Counted from the stretch's first letter, positions 32,722 through 43,833 are shown. The stretch: 64,000 nt of DNA from Rhynchopus sp. YZ270_cl-10 (GCA_964035575.1 OZ037901.1:496001-560000); one strand, 5' to 3'. Program-made: numbers and translations. The notes: a model not told the origin generated them from the letters alone.

Positions 32722-33384
32722 AGTTTTTTTCCCCTCTGTCTCTTTACTCTTGAGGCATTTTCTCCAGAATAGTACCCCCCCTACACGCCCCACCCCACAC
32801 CCCCGCTTCTCCTCAAAAAGGAACAATACAAGAAATCTACCAAAGGACCTAAAAAGCTTTTCTTTTGAAAACCATCCTAGGTTCTATACATTTTCCAAAG
32901 TACCAAAAAGAGTCTTGACTAATATTTGGGTATTTTATTTATTCCACGAAGATTTCAAAAAAAACAGAAATTTTTTTTGTTCTTTTTTCCCCCAGCTCTC
33001 CTCCTGTTCTATTACGTTTATAGTATTGTTTTTACAGTCATACCACAAACCATCAAATGGTAAGGGGGTAAGGGTAAAAACTAATTACCTAGGTAAAATG
33101 TGACTCGCAATTACCTGGTCACACCTTTGTGACCAGCGCACCGTAAAGGTGGGTTGTGGGATTTCAAAACTCTTAAGGTGAGGTTTTACCCTTTCCCCCC
33201 CCTCCACCGATGTTTGTTGTATGGCTGTAATTTTTTTCTCTCTCCAAAAGATGAGCATATATTCATCTCAAACGACACATTGTTTTTCTTTTCTTTTTTG
33301 GCTTCTTTGTTTTTGAAACTTTTTGCGCGAATCTTATTTCAGCTTAGCTTCAAAATATCCACTATCTCTCTCCTTTAAGAAAGA

Positions 33385-33415
33385 TGTGTGTGCACGGTGA
33401 GGCACATCCATCCAT
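33385..33415 (+). repeat. M2 hairpin module
   Basis: TGTGC (33389-33393) pairs with GCACA (33402-33406), loop ACGGTGAG, then TCCATCC in place of the usual TTCATCTT. Confidence 0.4.
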
Positions 33416-33962
33416 CTACCTTTTTTTATTTTTTTATGTATGAATACAATGAATCGCCGTTCCCGGGAATCAACAACCCGCGGAGAACCTGCACCCTCTG
33501 CAAAGGCGTTTTAGCATTTTCAAAGAACATATCTTTTTTATCCTTTTCTTTTTTCCATTTTTTTTTTTTTTTTGTTCCACTTTGAAGTTAATAACCTATC
33601 TAGGGGGTTCTGTGTAATGTGGTCCGTAAGAGGCTACTGCACTGCCAGCCCAGCTTTTTTTTTTTAAAAAATTAGATCGTACACACTCTACGAGAAGTCA
33701 CATTCAATTTTTTTTTTTTAAAAAGCTTTATTTTCTCTCCCTTTCTCTCGTTCTATATATTCACCCCTTCTTCTCCTCCTTCAGAGCTTTCTTTTCTCTA
33801 TTTCCTCCGAACCCGTTTTTACTAAGAGAATGCAAAAAAAAAGAAAGAAATGTCATCCCGGCTTTTCAATAGGTGATATGTTTGAGCTCCCACAGTGCTC
33901 GCACAGTTGGGTGATGCTCAACAGAAACCAAAGGAGAAAAAAAAAAAAGGTTGTGTTTCGTG

Positions 33963-34020
33963 TACGGAGGAGTGCATCTTCGGGTGACTACACTAATACA
34001 ACTAAGTTTTTGAAGAAAAA
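33963..34020 (+). repeat. M5 module
   Basis: GGAGGAGTGCATCTTCGGGT then GACTACACTAATACAACTAA and GTTTTTGAAG with an A-rich end. CATC-TTCG-GGTG forms a tetraloop hairpin. Confidence 0.6.
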
Positions 34021-34108
34021 AATCAGCGTTTTTGGATGACCCAAGAATTGGCCCAAAAGGGTCTAAAATTTTGGGCTATCCACACCGTCATTTGTTTTTT
34101 TTTTTTTG

Positions 34109-34140
34109 ATGACTAAGCACGAGAGGCTTAGGTTCATCTT
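34109..34140 (+). repeat. M1 hairpin module
   Basis: CTAAGC/GCTTAG stem around acgagag, then GTTCATCTTATAAAC. Almost identical to 5491-5525; a T tract precedes it. Confidence 0.55.
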
Positions 34141-34389
34141 ATAAACTTTTTTTTTGTTCACCCTCTTTTTTTCGTTCTCTTAGTAAAGGCCCAACGGTAA
34201 TCAGAAAACGTTAGCCATTTCTCTCAAACTTCTGACCAGGAAAATGCAAAGGTGTGGACTGTTCGTATGCAAATGATGATGATGATAACGGACACCTCCC
34301 GTATTTCCTGGCCCTTTACCCCCCACCTCTTTTTTTTTGACCTCAATACTATTTCTTCTCTTCAACGTTTCCCCCCCCCCCCCCCCCCC

Positions 34390-35810
34390 CAGTGTTCCTA
34401 ATTTTGCGTTTAAAACGTTTAAAACGTTTTAAACGTTTTAAATTATTTAAAACGCGTTTTAAACGTTTTAAACGTTTAAAACTCGAATAAAAAACGGGTG
34501 ACAGTTCTGCACAAAAAAACGTAAAAAAAGTGGGGGGAATTTTTCGAATTTTTTTTTTTCTGTATCAAAAATCATAGTTTTGGTGCATCTGGGGTCAATT
34601 TAGCCTGGTTTTTCTTGGTTTCTCCTGCTAACTTGTTTCCTGTACGGTACCCTAATGAGTGCGCTAAAACCTGGCTGATCAAGTGCTTGGTGCCAGCATT
34701 TGATGTGTCAAAAATTCCCAGCGGGTTCCAGATGGGTAACAGGGTACTTAAGGCTGAGTATGACAGGGTCATGGTTCCTGTGAGAGCAGCCCTAGCAAAG
34801 AGCCTGCACATCTCGGTATACGTTGATGGCTGGAAGGCGCACAACGACGAGAAGGTGTTCACCCTTGTCGCGAGGGTGCGGATGCCCGCCCTGTAAGCAC
34901 AAAAGTTTTGGAGGAGGACTTGCACAATGCGGAGGAGATCTGCACGCACCTGCATGAGAAAAAGATAAGTTGAGTGGGCTAGTGTGTGATGGGGACACCA
35001 TGGGACACCACTGTGTCTTCTCTGTCCACAACAGCAGCGGCGGACGACCTGGAGAAGTTCATGCGGGTGGAGGACTCCCCTGGTAGAGCTACTGCGATAT
35101 CGACCAAGCTACCTGCAGGCGACAGCTGGCTTGCCGGAGCGATAGAGACTGTGGAGGAGACGGGAGCCTATCGCCACAGCGTACGCGCACCCTTACTGGA
35201 CCACGACCCCGTGTCACCGTGGGAGTGGGATCGTACGCTGAATGACGTGCTGATCACCAGAAATACCGGGTGTCAGCAAGAGTGACTCTGCAAGCAGCGA
35301 AGAGAACCGGCAAAGGACGGAACTGGCTCTTGCGGCTCTGCCACCCCACACGGGACGCGTCTACACAGACAGATCCTTGCACACGGTAAACAGAACACTA
35401 CGCGCTTCACTGACTACCAGATCAGCGCACCCCCAAGGAGGAGTGGGGTCCATCTTCTATCACAACGACGGCTCCACTACACCAAAGGGGGCACACCAAG
35501 CATCCAGTGGCGCAGGCACACTCTGCTCGGCCTATCAGGCAGAGCTGGTGGCACCTTGTAATTAGACACCATGCGGTGTCTAATTACACCGTGCCTGCTG
35601 CCACTTCAGCAAAGAGGAAAATACCACATTTTTTCGCAAAGACCTTTTTTTTTGCCTGTAAAAAAAAAAAAAAATTTTTTTTTTTTTTGCCTGAAAAGCC
35701 AAAATTCACCACCGTTTTTTATTCGAGTTTAAAACGTTTAAAACAGTTTAAAACGTTTAGAATTTAAAACGTTTAAAACGTTTAGTTTAAAACTAGCGTT
35801 AGGAACACTG
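34390..35810. mobile_element. Decayed hAT-like DNA transposon
   Basis: Terminal inverted repeats CAGTGTTCCTAA / TTAGGAACACTG are typical hAT tips. Inside each end are stacked AAACGTTT motifs (34411-34485, 35725-35795). Both flanks are C tracts, so the expected 8-bp duplication (CCCCCCCC) is present but not diagnostic. A frame at 34600-34896 resembles a hAT transposase core (KCLVPAFDVSKIPS, then SVYVDGWKAHNDEKVF); a later piece in another frame reads SGLVCDGDTMG. Length is 1,421 bp, much shorter than an autonomous hAT. It also contains a LINE fragment. Clearly dead or non-autonomous. Confidence 0.75.
35300..35566 (+). pseudogene. LINE RNase H fragment inside the hAT-like element
   Basis: One open stretch reads ENRQRTELALAALPPHTGRV and continues YTDRSL; after a Ser/Thr-rich segment it has GGVGSIFYHN and SGAGTLCSAYQAELVA. 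These are the TDGS, glycine-rich strand and AEL motifs of the RNase H domain that ends I/Ingi/R1-type LINE polyproteins. Upstream LINE sequence may begin near 35030. Reverse transcriptase and endonuclease are absent here. Confidence 0.65.
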
Positions 35811-35821
35811 CCCCCCCCCCC

Positions 35822-37013
35822 TAGGGGGTACGACTCCAGCCATTTTTTGCGCACGGAAAATTCATTTGGCATTATCTGGTCATCTCCAAGGCAACTGCGG
35901 GTGAAAAACACCCTCAGAGTGGGTCACAGGGGGCCTGTGGGTCGAAAAACGACCCAGAAGCCACCCCAGAATACAAAAAAATGGAAAAAAATAGTGAAAA
36001 AACGGCTTTTTTCACGTTTTGGCCACTTTGGGCAAAATAGCGATTTTTCGAGAAAAAAATCAAAAACCGGGATATTTTTTGACATCACAAAGCCTCCTTT
36101 GGCACAAATATACCCCAAAAGTGGCCTGTGAGTCCATTCCAACCTGTTTTGGACATATTTGACACTTTTGGAAGTGTTTTTTTGGTGTTTTTAGGTCAAA
36201 AAAATGCCCAAGACGTCCCCAAGACATCCCCAAGACACTTTGCACACCCCCTGTTACGGTCATATTTTTTTCGTTTTTTTGCCTGAAACCCCCAAAATAC
36301 CCCTCCCGGACCCCACATAGTCCCGAATATCCATCACACACCCACTCAGAGTGAGTAGAAGCACCCCAAAAAAAATATTTTTTAAAGCCCTTCAACTTCA
36401 ACATGGATGCTGCCGAAACTGAAGCACAATTTTAGGGCTTTAAAAAATATTTTTTTTGGGGTGCTTCTACTCACTCTGAGTGGGTGTGTGATGGATATTC
36501 GGGACTATGTGGGGTCCGGGAGGGGTATTTTGGGGGTTTCAGGCAAAAAAACGAAAAAAATATGACCGTAACAGGGGGTGTGCAAAGTGTCTTGGGGATG
36601 TCTTGGGGACGTCTTGGGCATTTTTTTGACCTAAAAACACCAAAAAAACACTTCCAAAAGTGTCAAATATGTCCAAAACAGGTTGGAATGGACTCACAGG
36701 CCACTTTTGGGGTATATTTGTGCCAAAGGAGGCTTTGTGATGTCAAAAAATATCCCGGTTTTTGATTTTTTTCTCGAAAAATCGCTATTTTGCCCAAAGT
36801 GGCCAAAACGTGAAAAAAGCCGTTTTTTCACTATTTTTTTCCATTTTTTTGTATTCTGGGGTGGCTTCTGGGTCGTTTTTCGACCCACAGGCCCCCTGTG
36901 ACCCACTCTGAGGGTGTTTTTCACCCGCAGTTGCCTTGGAGATGGCCAGATAATGCCAAATGAATTTTCCGTGCGTTTGGTCCCAGCCAAAATGGCTGGA
37001 GTCGTATCCCCTA
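35822..37013. mobile_element. 1.2-kb foldback element (giant palindrome)
   Basis: The left arm (35822-36391) and right arm (36434-37013) are about 570-580 bp and nearly perfect inverted copies, with a 42-bp spacer. The outer ends read TAGGGG and CCCCTA between C tracts, which fits a TA duplication beside GGGG tips. Differences are few: small changes near the outer ends and scattered single bases. Matching open frames on both strands (e.g. 36060-36404 and 36484-36765) are mirror artefacts. Arms carry GACCCAGAAG and GGCCTGTG-type text but no known protein. Confidence 0.85.
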
Positions 37014-38544
37014 CCCCCCCCCCCCCCTTTTCTTTTCCCTCAATTTCACTAACACTTTCCATTCCAAAAAACCCCCGATATTGTGGTGAAAACGTGTCGT
37101 TCGATCGATGCGCTCAAAAAAAAAAAAATCCACCATTTTCTCCCTCCCCCTTCTGCTCTTTTTCCCCCTTTTTTCCTTTCATTCTTGTTTTTCCCTTCGA
37201 TTTCCCCTCGACCCCCCCCTCTTCTCGACAACACTCAATTTAAACGCATATGTTCTCTTTTATCCCAAAAGCTTCCCTTATTTTGAAAGGTGTGTAGGCA
37301 TGAGGTATATCCATCTTTGCAACTTTTATTTTCTGGTTTTTTTTTAAAGACTTCAAACATCCGCGTGGGCGGGGGTCATACAAGGGCTCATCGTCAAGGC
37401 TAAACAGGAGAGCTACAGCAATTTCCGCCACCCCCCATTTCTTGGTGTAAAGAGGGAATCATATAACATTCCCTCCATTCCGTCGGCGCCCTCTGCGTGC
37501 ATTGGATTCAGTAGACGCCGAGTGGTGTCTTTCATGACGCTGTTCTTGCGTCTTTAAATCATGTTATCAGTAGGGGGAAAATGATTTTTTTGTGTACCTG
37601 CTCACAGTTTCCCTGTTAGCAACTACGAGGGGTGCAAACACTCCGGGGTTCGATAAGCCCGCGGAGTGACAACCTGACTGCATCCTAGAGGGGTTTTCTT
37701 TGCACTACCAACTTCACTTTTCTTTTTTTTGTACAGATGCTGTGTGGACATGAGAGAGCAAGATTCATCTTATCTTCTCTATGTTGCACAGCGTCAGAGA
37801 ACACAAAGACTACCATAGATCCGGTGTCGATGTCTTGCCCTCGTCATGCATGTATCATATCTATGTGCTGGTGGTTGTGATAAGGAAAGTGTTAAAGGTG
37901 TAGTGTCGTTTTGTTCTTTTGTTTTGTTTTAGGTGAATAAACATGAGAGGCTTAGGTTCATCTTAAAATTTCTTTTGTTTTATTATATTTTTTTCTCTTT
38001 CTTTTGATGGAAAACACATAGCTTTTTTGACCCCTTCTCCAATACCTTCCCCACAACAACACTCACTACACAACGGACTGAGATGTTTGAAAGAAAAAAA
38101 AAACCCCTTTTTTATCGGCACGCATCGCCAAAAGCGGCTTTCCTCTGTGGAGTAGGGTGACTACTTTGTGGAGGGAGGTCTGTCTTTTTTTTAAGGTAAT
38201 CCGCCGATTCGTGGCAATGAGCGGCAGATATGTAAAATATGTAAGGTAATCGTTTTTCGTGTACTTCTTGCTAGGTTGTGACCCATTTTCGTGCTGTATG
38301 TATGGTTTCTCCAGCATCGAATCGTTCGTGTTAAGTGAGGTCCATGTCCTCCACCCAGTCACCACGGAAGCAAGTCAGCAGTGCACACGATTGTGCCTTA
38401 TATAACATGTGCTCCTCAACGTCACTTCTCATATGTTACGCATTCCCATCCCCAAAAGAGACCCCACACCAGTGTCCTCGTCCTCGTCCTTTGCCCTGTT
38501 TTGTTTTTATTTTTGACATGAAAAACGAAAAAGAAAAATTGGAA
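37014..38544. other. Intergenic region before copy 2
   Basis: No gene supported. Modules: a weak M2 (37289-37317), an M3 (37638-37715), an M1 (37931-37964). Outside the tandem unit; from 38545 the sequence becomes the shared promoter block. Confidence 0.5.
37638..37715 (+). repeat. M3 module with longest hairpin
   Basis: CTCCG (37641-37645) pairs with CGGAG (37660-37664 region) outside the T-arm-like GGGTTCGATAAGCCC. It is followed by CTAGAGGGGTTTTC and GCACTACCAACTTCAC. Confidence 0.45.
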
Positions 38545-38661
38545 AAAAAAAGAGGGGTGATGTGATTTGTTGTAGTAACGCGATCTCTGTTGAATGTCTC
38601 ACCCACCCTATGCACACACACAGATTGACTTAACCTACATAAGCAAATACCAATTCTAACA
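38545..38661 (+). promoter_or_regulatory. Shared 117-bp upstream block of copies 2-4
   Basis: From AAAAAAAGAGGGGTGATGTG to CAATTCTAACA before the ATG, essentially identical at 48975-49091 and 59455-59571 but absent upstream of copy 1. Upstream of this block copy 2 differs entirely from copies 3 and 4, so 38545 marks the left border of the tandem unit. No TATA-like element stands out. Confidence 0.6.
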
Positions 38662-41600
38662 ATGCGTGGCAGTGTTGCCGGTGTGCTGCTGCTGCTGGCA
38701 GCCAGCACGGAAGCCTTTGTGCAGCTCGGATGTGTGAGCCATGGCCCCATCGAGGTGTGTCTGAAGGTGGACGCGTCCCTGAACGACACCATTGACGGAT
38801 GTGTGCGTAACGGGTACACACCTGATGCGACTGGATCGGTGGACGTGTCTGCAAGCGTGAAGGGGTTCACATTCCTGACGACACCCCTGGCCGAGGCGAA
38901 GGTGACCTGCGACTCAGCTGTGTCGAGTGTGAGCATTGCGGCCGGTGCAAGTGTGCTTGGACAGATCTCGGCCCTCCCGTTTGAGGACTCGATCATCGAC
39001 ATGCGCTTCCGTTTGGAGGAGATTGTGAACAGCACAGCCCTGTCGCTTGACTGGGCAGGTTCGCTGCTTGGTGGTGACATCAGCCTGGCCACCTCGGACG
39101 TGCTGAGGGTGGGGTTCTCGATGGACAAGGTGCTTGGGTCAGCAGGACTCGGAACGTCTCTCTTCGTGGACATTGACGATAACGACAGCGACAGCCAGCT
39201 GTCGCTCCCGTCACGTCTGACCTTCTTGAGCGCAGGTTACCCGCTGTTCGACCAGGCACAGTTCACTGTGCCGGACTCCTGCCCGTTCAACCTGGTGACG
39301 GACCACCCTGGACTGTCGATCCCCAACCTGGCTGCGTTCCTTCAGGTGCAGAGCGCGATGTTTGACGTGTGCACGTTTGTGTCGGACAACAAGACCGGCG
39401 AGCCTTTCTTCCAGATTGTTGCCGGCACAGCAGCCCCGCTCTCGCTGCTTGGGATGTCTGTGGAGTCTGCATCTGTGGACCTGACGGGCACACAGTCGAC
39501 GAACGGAGGCCAGATCATGTGGTCGGGCGTGTTCTCGGGTGCTGTGGACGCGTTTGGCGCGACTGTGTCTGGAAGCGCACGTTTCTCTGCGAGTGCGATG
39601 GACAGCGTGCAGCTTGCGATTAACGTGAACAAGCCGGCCCTTGTGCTGAGCGGTGTGGCAAATATTGTGTCTGAGGGATGCAGTGCAGACAACAACGGAA
39701 CTGTGTCGCTGAAGCTGCCTGGTGCAGGAAACTTCAGTGTGGAGGGTGTGATTGCACAGCAGGATGCGTGTGGTGCAGACGGGAAGCCTCTGTGGGAGGT
39801 CGACATCTTCTCTCCGAAGCTGCTGGAGGTGTCTGGCGTGTCTGTGTCTGATGTGGAGGTGACCCTTGCGTCGTACGTGAACGCAGCAAACGAGACGAAG
39901 TGGGGTGGTGACATCAAGGGAACTGTGAACCTGGGTTCGGGGAACTCGGCAACGGCACACGTTGTGTTCAACGAGGACGAGGGTGTGCAGTCGTTCAGTG
40001 TGGACGGGAACGTGCAGATCGGACCTGTGGGCGGACATGTGTCCTTTTCTGTGGCTGACAGCATCATGACCGGAACCGCAAACCTGACTGTGGCGAACAC
40101 AGACCCTGCCAGCGCGAACCTGGTGCCGACGTTCACCGCGTCTGTGACACACGTGAGCACCTTCACGACCGACAACTCGCACCTGCCGCTGTGGTCGATT
40201 GACGGCGCTCTGTCGTCTGTCGAGGTGCACGGGTTCACGCTGGAGACGGTGGCTGTGACGCTGCGTGGGGCGATGAGCAACCCTGACAACGTTGGTGACG
40301 CACCGAAGCTGGAGTGGACTGGGTCTGTGGCAGGGTCGGCTTCGTTCGCTGGTGCGGACGTGCACCTGACTGCAACACTGGAGAACAACGAGTTCACATC
40401 GCTGGTGGGTGACCTGTACGTAACCGGAACAGGTGTGGTGTTCAACGGGACGATTGAGGTGACGGCAGACAACGCAGCAAACCGCTGTGCGGCAATTGCA
40501 GGAACAGGAAGCCTGGACCTGACCTCGTCTGGACACAACTTCGACGCGTCTGTGCTGTTCAACCAGTGTGCGGTGAAGGCAGGGGAGACACGCTTTGCGA
40601 TGACGGCGACTGCAGCAGGCATGGCGTACGAGCAGCTTGCGCTGACACGTGTGGCGATGGCGCTGCGTGGTGATGTGGCTGTGAATGGAACCGACGACCT
40701 GACGTGGGCAGGAAACCTGAACGCATCTGCAAACCTGTTCGGTGGGTCTGCACAGGCACACGTGGCGTTTGCGGACGGCGAACTGCAGAAGGTGGGTCTG
40801 CACACAAAGTTCATGACGTCGAACGGGCTGATGTCGTCGACTCTGGACGTGGAGTACGTGAACAGCTGTGTGCTGCCGTCGAAGGGATCGGCAGACCTGA
40901 AGCTGCGTCTGGGTGGGGCTGCTGACCTGAACATTGGAACGACACTGGACTACTACAAGTGCAACGGTGCGATGGACCTGCACGGGTCGCTTGCAACATC
41001 GTGGGATGGTCCCGGCGGAATGAAGTTCGTGGATGTGGCGCTGGAGCTGCACGCAGGTGGCCACGGTGGTGCTGCGATGCTGAGCACACGCACGTGGACA
41101 GGTGTGATCAACGCGACAACAAGCAACGGACTGACTGTGCAGATTGAGTTCAACAGCAGCTCGACGGACTCGTCTGTGGAGGCCACGATCATGTACGAGG
41201 ACGACAACGTGCGCATGGTGACAACGGTGCGTGACGACTGCACTGGAGAGGGACAGCTGTACCTGAAGAACCTGCCGCACCAGATCCCTGCAGTGGAGAT
41301 TGACGTGAGTCTGGCGAAGCCGTGCGACGACGCATCGCGTGGGTCGAAGGCATGGACCGTGTCTGGATCTGTGGAGAACCTTGTGATTCCGTTCTTCGGG
41401 AAGACACTTGTGGTGGACCGTGTGGCGGTGAGCGTGGCGTCTGACGCGGCGGGGAAGAAGTCTGTTGTGATTGCAGGAGACTTCCTTGATCAGTTCAGTG
41501 CGGACCTGTCGTTCGGTGTGCCTGTTGTTGCGTCGGAGGTTGTGCTGCGTGCGTCGCTGAAGGCGGCAGGTGCAGCAACGCCGGACAGCTTCGCAGTTGC

Positions 41601-43833
41601 GTGGCAGGGATCTGGGTCTGGGTCGCCGATGTCGTCGTCGATGGGTGTGGGGTCACCGGCACTGTTTGCGGGCCTGAAGGGACTGTCGCTGACGGATGTG
41701 GCTCTGAAGGTGACGTTCGACGGTAAGCTGTCGCTGACTGCAGGTGGAGGTCTGTTTGGACTGCGTTACGATGTGCTGATTGCGATTGTGAAGCAGACCA
41801 GCGGATGGAACTTCGGGTTTGCGTTCACTGCGTCTGGATCGCTGGCCACGGATGGCATGCCTGCTGTTGTGGCGAATGTGCTTGATCAGCTGGCACCGAC
41901 ATGGGTGCGCTTCTCGCTTGCGAAGGCGGCGATGGAGGTGGAGGGAATCAAGCTGCGCCACGGGCTGTCGCTTGCTGCCTTCATGGGCTCGGACAGCGGC
42001 ATCATGACGTCGGTGCGTGACCTGTGCCCGGCAGACCTGAACAAGCAGATTGAGTCTGCGACTGTGGGAGGTGGACTCACGATTGTGGCGGACATCAAGT
42101 CTGTGACAGAGATCAACGTGTTTGTGATCCTTGCGGGTGAGATCCCACTTGGGTCGAAGGCGATGCTGCGTGAAGTGGCGCTTGCGTTTGTGCTGAAGAC
42201 AGGCCCGCCGGAGATCGGGTTCAACATTCTGCTTGACTTCACTGTCGGGAAGGGCGTTCAGGAGCAGACCTTCACTGCAGGTGGGTTCATCAGCCTGTCT
42301 GCCACCGGGTCGCTCACAGTGGCACTGTCGATGGACTCTGACAAGCCGTGGTCGAACCCGTTCGGTGTGCAGGGTGTGAAGGTGCTGTTCCCACTTGGTA
42401 TCAAGATGACCATCACACCTGCCCTGCTGCCGTCTGGGTTTGCACTGATCGGTGGTCTGCAGATTGGCGGGACATCGGGGTCTGTTGTTGTGGGTGTGGA
42501 CCTGCAGGACTTCACGAAGTGTGCGATGTCTGCGGAGATCAACAACTTTGACTTCAAGTCGATTGTGACGGACATTGCGCAGTGCGACGACTGCCTTGGC
42601 CCTGTGGCGGGTGTGCTGACGGACGTGTCTGTGGAGCGCTTTGCTGCGTCCTTCAACCCGAACCCGGTGAGCGACGTGGCCATCACGATTGCAGGTGTGA
42701 GTGCCGTCATCCCTGCAGGTATCTCTGTGGAGTTAGTGAACCTGAAGATCTGGAAGGTGATCCACATTGTGGAGGCAAAGTTCAAGGTGAACGCAAAGGG
42801 GCTGGAGGTTTCGATGTCTGCTGCCCCGATCCGTTGGGGTAACGTTCTTGAGATCACGAGCGCGGACGGAAGCACCGGTCCGTCGCTGGAGCTCACACTG
42901 ACAAGCCAGAAGCAGCTGCTGAAGATCGACGGACGTGCCAAGCTGCTTGGGCAGACCGTGTCGCTGTACCTGATCCTCTCCGACGAGCGTGTGTACGGGA
43001 AGTTCACCTACTCGCTTGGGTCGCTCCTCTCTGTCGAGGTCACGATGGACACTGTGGGGAAGCCTGGCGATGCCGACTTCTCGAACACCATCACCGGAAG
43101 GCTTGAGGTTGACATTATTGCGAAGGTTGTCGACTACGCCGTTGACTTCCTTCTGAAGCTCTCTGAGAAGGCAACTGCAGGACTGAAGGCGGCGAACGCA
43201 AAGTTGGAATCTGCAAAGAGCGGCCTTGACCGTGCGGAGAAGAAGCTGTTGGACGCTGAGAGGGCTGCACTGGGCAAGATCTCGGGTGCACAGAACTCGC
43301 TGAACGCAAAGGCATCGAGCATGAACAGCAAGTACAGGTCGTGCAAGTCGAAGGAGGCCCGCTGCAGGTCGAAGTGGTGGACCTGTGGCTCTGTACCGTT
43401 TTGCTGGATCGGGTACGGAGTGACAAAGGCTGCGTACAAGATTGCCTGGGGTGTGCTTGAGGTTGCGAAGGGCTTTGTGATGGCCGGAACACGCATTGCA
43501 CAGGGTGGTCTGCGTATTGCCAAGGGTGTGCTGTCTGCGGCGCAGGGTGTTGTGAACGCAGCATTGGTTGTGGTGGGTGCCTTCGCTGACATTGTGAAGG
43601 CAGTGGGTGGTGTGCTCAGGAATGTACTCAGAATCCACTCGCTCGTATTCTCGAACACACTGACGAGCAGCAGCAACACCGTGGCGATGTCTGGTGACCT
43701 GACGGTTGTGGGCTTCCGTTTCCAGTTCGACTTCAGCTGCGAGTTGAACTTCAAGTCTTTCGCGAAGGCCATTTACTCGATGTTCAGGAACAGGATGAAG
43801 TCGAACTACGGGAACAAGATCGCCGACATCTAG
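38662..43833 (+). CDS. Large secreted beta-rich repeat protein, copy 2
   Basis: 1,723 residues, intronless, same architecture as copy 1: signal peptide, ~130-residue W-x-G units, beta-rich second half, C-terminal helix, Cys cluster and amphipathic stretch. It differs from copy 1 mainly near residue 115 (IIDMRFRLEEIVNS in place of ISDLSFQVVHN) and in the last ~250 residues, where the helix reads KLESAKSGLDRAEKKLLDAE. By eye it differs from copy 3 at only about six residues. It ends KIADI. Confidence 0.88.
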   Translation: MRGSVAGVLLLLAASTEAFVQLGCVSHGPIEVCLKVDASLNDTIDGCVRNGYTPDATGSVDVSASVKGFTFLTTPLAEAKVTCDSAVSSVSIAAGASVLGQISALPFEDSIIDMRFRLEEIVNSTALSLDWAGSLLGGDISLATSDVLRVGFSMDKVLGSAGLGTSLFVDIDDNDSDSQLSLPSRLTFLSAGYPLFDQAQFTVPDSCPFNLVTDHPGLSIPNLAAFLQVQSAMFDVCTFVSDNKTGEPFFQIVAGTAAPLSLLGMSVESASVDLTGTQSTNGGQIMWSGVFSGAVDAFGATVSGSARFSASAMDSVQLAINVNKPALVLSGVANIVSEGCSADNNGTVSLKLPGAGNFSVEGVIAQQDACGADGKPLWEVDIFSPKLLEVSGVSVSDVEVTLASYVNAANETKWGGDIKGTVNLGSGNSATAHVVFNEDEGVQSFSVDGNVQIGPVGGHVSFSVADSIMTGTANLTVANTDPASANLVPTFTASVTHVSTFTTDNSHLPLWSIDGALSSVEVHGFTLETVAVTLRGAMSNPDNVGDAPKLEWTGSVAGSASFAGADVHLTATLENNEFTSLVGDLYVTGTGVVFNGTIEVTADNAANRCAAIAGTGSLDLTSSGHNFDASVLFNQCAVKAGETRFAMTATAAGMAYEQLALTRVAMALRGDVAVNGTDDLTWAGNLNASANLFGGSAQAHVAFADGELQKVGLHTKFMTSNGLMSSTLDVEYVNSCVLPSKGSADLKLRLGGAADLNIGTTLDYYKCNGAMDLHGSLATSWDGPGGMKFVDVALELHAGGHGGAAMLSTRTWTGVINATTSNGLTVQIEFNSSSTDSSVEATIMYEDDNVRMVTTVRDDCTGEGQLYLKNLPHQIPAVEIDVSLAKPCDDASRGSKAWTVSGSVENLVIPFFGKTLVVDRVAVSVASDAAGKKSVVIAGDFLDQFSADLSFGVPVVASEVVLRASLKAAGAATPDSFAVAWQGSGSGSPMSSSMGVGSPALFAGLKGLSLTDVALKVTFDGKLSLTAGGGLFGLRYDVLIAIVKQTSGWNFGFAFTASGSLATDGMPAVVANVLDQLAPTWVRFSLAKAAMEVEGIKLRHGLSLAAFMGSDSGIMTSVRDLCPADLNKQIESATVGGGLTIVADIKSVTEINVFVILAGEIPLGSKAMLREVALAFVLKTGPPEIGFNILLDFTVGKGVQEQTFTAGGFISLSATGSLTVALSMDSDKPWSNPFGVQGVKVLFPLGIKMTITPALLPSGFALIGGLQIGGTSGSVVVGVDLQDFTKCAMSAEINNFDFKSIVTDIAQCDDCLGPVAGVLTDVSVERFAASFNPNPVSDVAITIAGVSAVIPAGISVELVNLKIWKVIHIVEAKFKVNAKGLEVSMSAAPIRWGNVLEITSADGSTGPSLELTLTSQKQLLKIDGRAKLLGQTVSLYLILSDERVYGKFTYSLGSLLSVEVTMDTVGKPGDADFSNTITGRLEVDIIAKVVDYAVDFLLKLSEKATAGLKAANAKLESAKSGLDRAEKKLLDAERAALGKISGAQNSLNAKASSMNSKYRSCKSKEARCRSKWWTCGSVPFCWIGYGVTKAAYKIAWGVLEVAKGFVMAGTRIAQGGLRIAKGVLSAAQGVVNAALVVVGAFADIVKAVGGVLRNVLRIHSLVFSNTLTSSSNTVAMSGDLTVVGFRFQFDFSCELNFKSFAKAIYSMFRNRMKSNYGNKIADI

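Larger units (their letters stand above)
29958..34389. other. Older spacer, left part: T-rich with modules
   Basis: No gene supported. Modules: M2 (30781-30802), two M6 (31702-31732, 31822-31853), M1-type (31931-31965, 32593-32622), M3 (31993-32051), M5 (32361-32418, 33963-34020), M4 (32656-32721), M2 (33385-33415), M3-like (33455-33520), M1 (34109-34140). It ends in a 20-base C tract where the hAT-like element begins. Confidence 0.55.

Noticed and set aside
36060-36765. A 93-114-codon protein present twice on opposite strands
   Set aside because: Both come from the two arms of the foldback palindrome; no domain, T-rich composition.
39211-41280. 689-codon open frames antisense to each large gene (also at 25338, 49872, 60121) and other long minus-strand frames
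   Set aside because: They are mirror effects of strong codon bias in the sense gene, recur at the same place in every copy, and give low-complexity His/Arg/Val text without domains.
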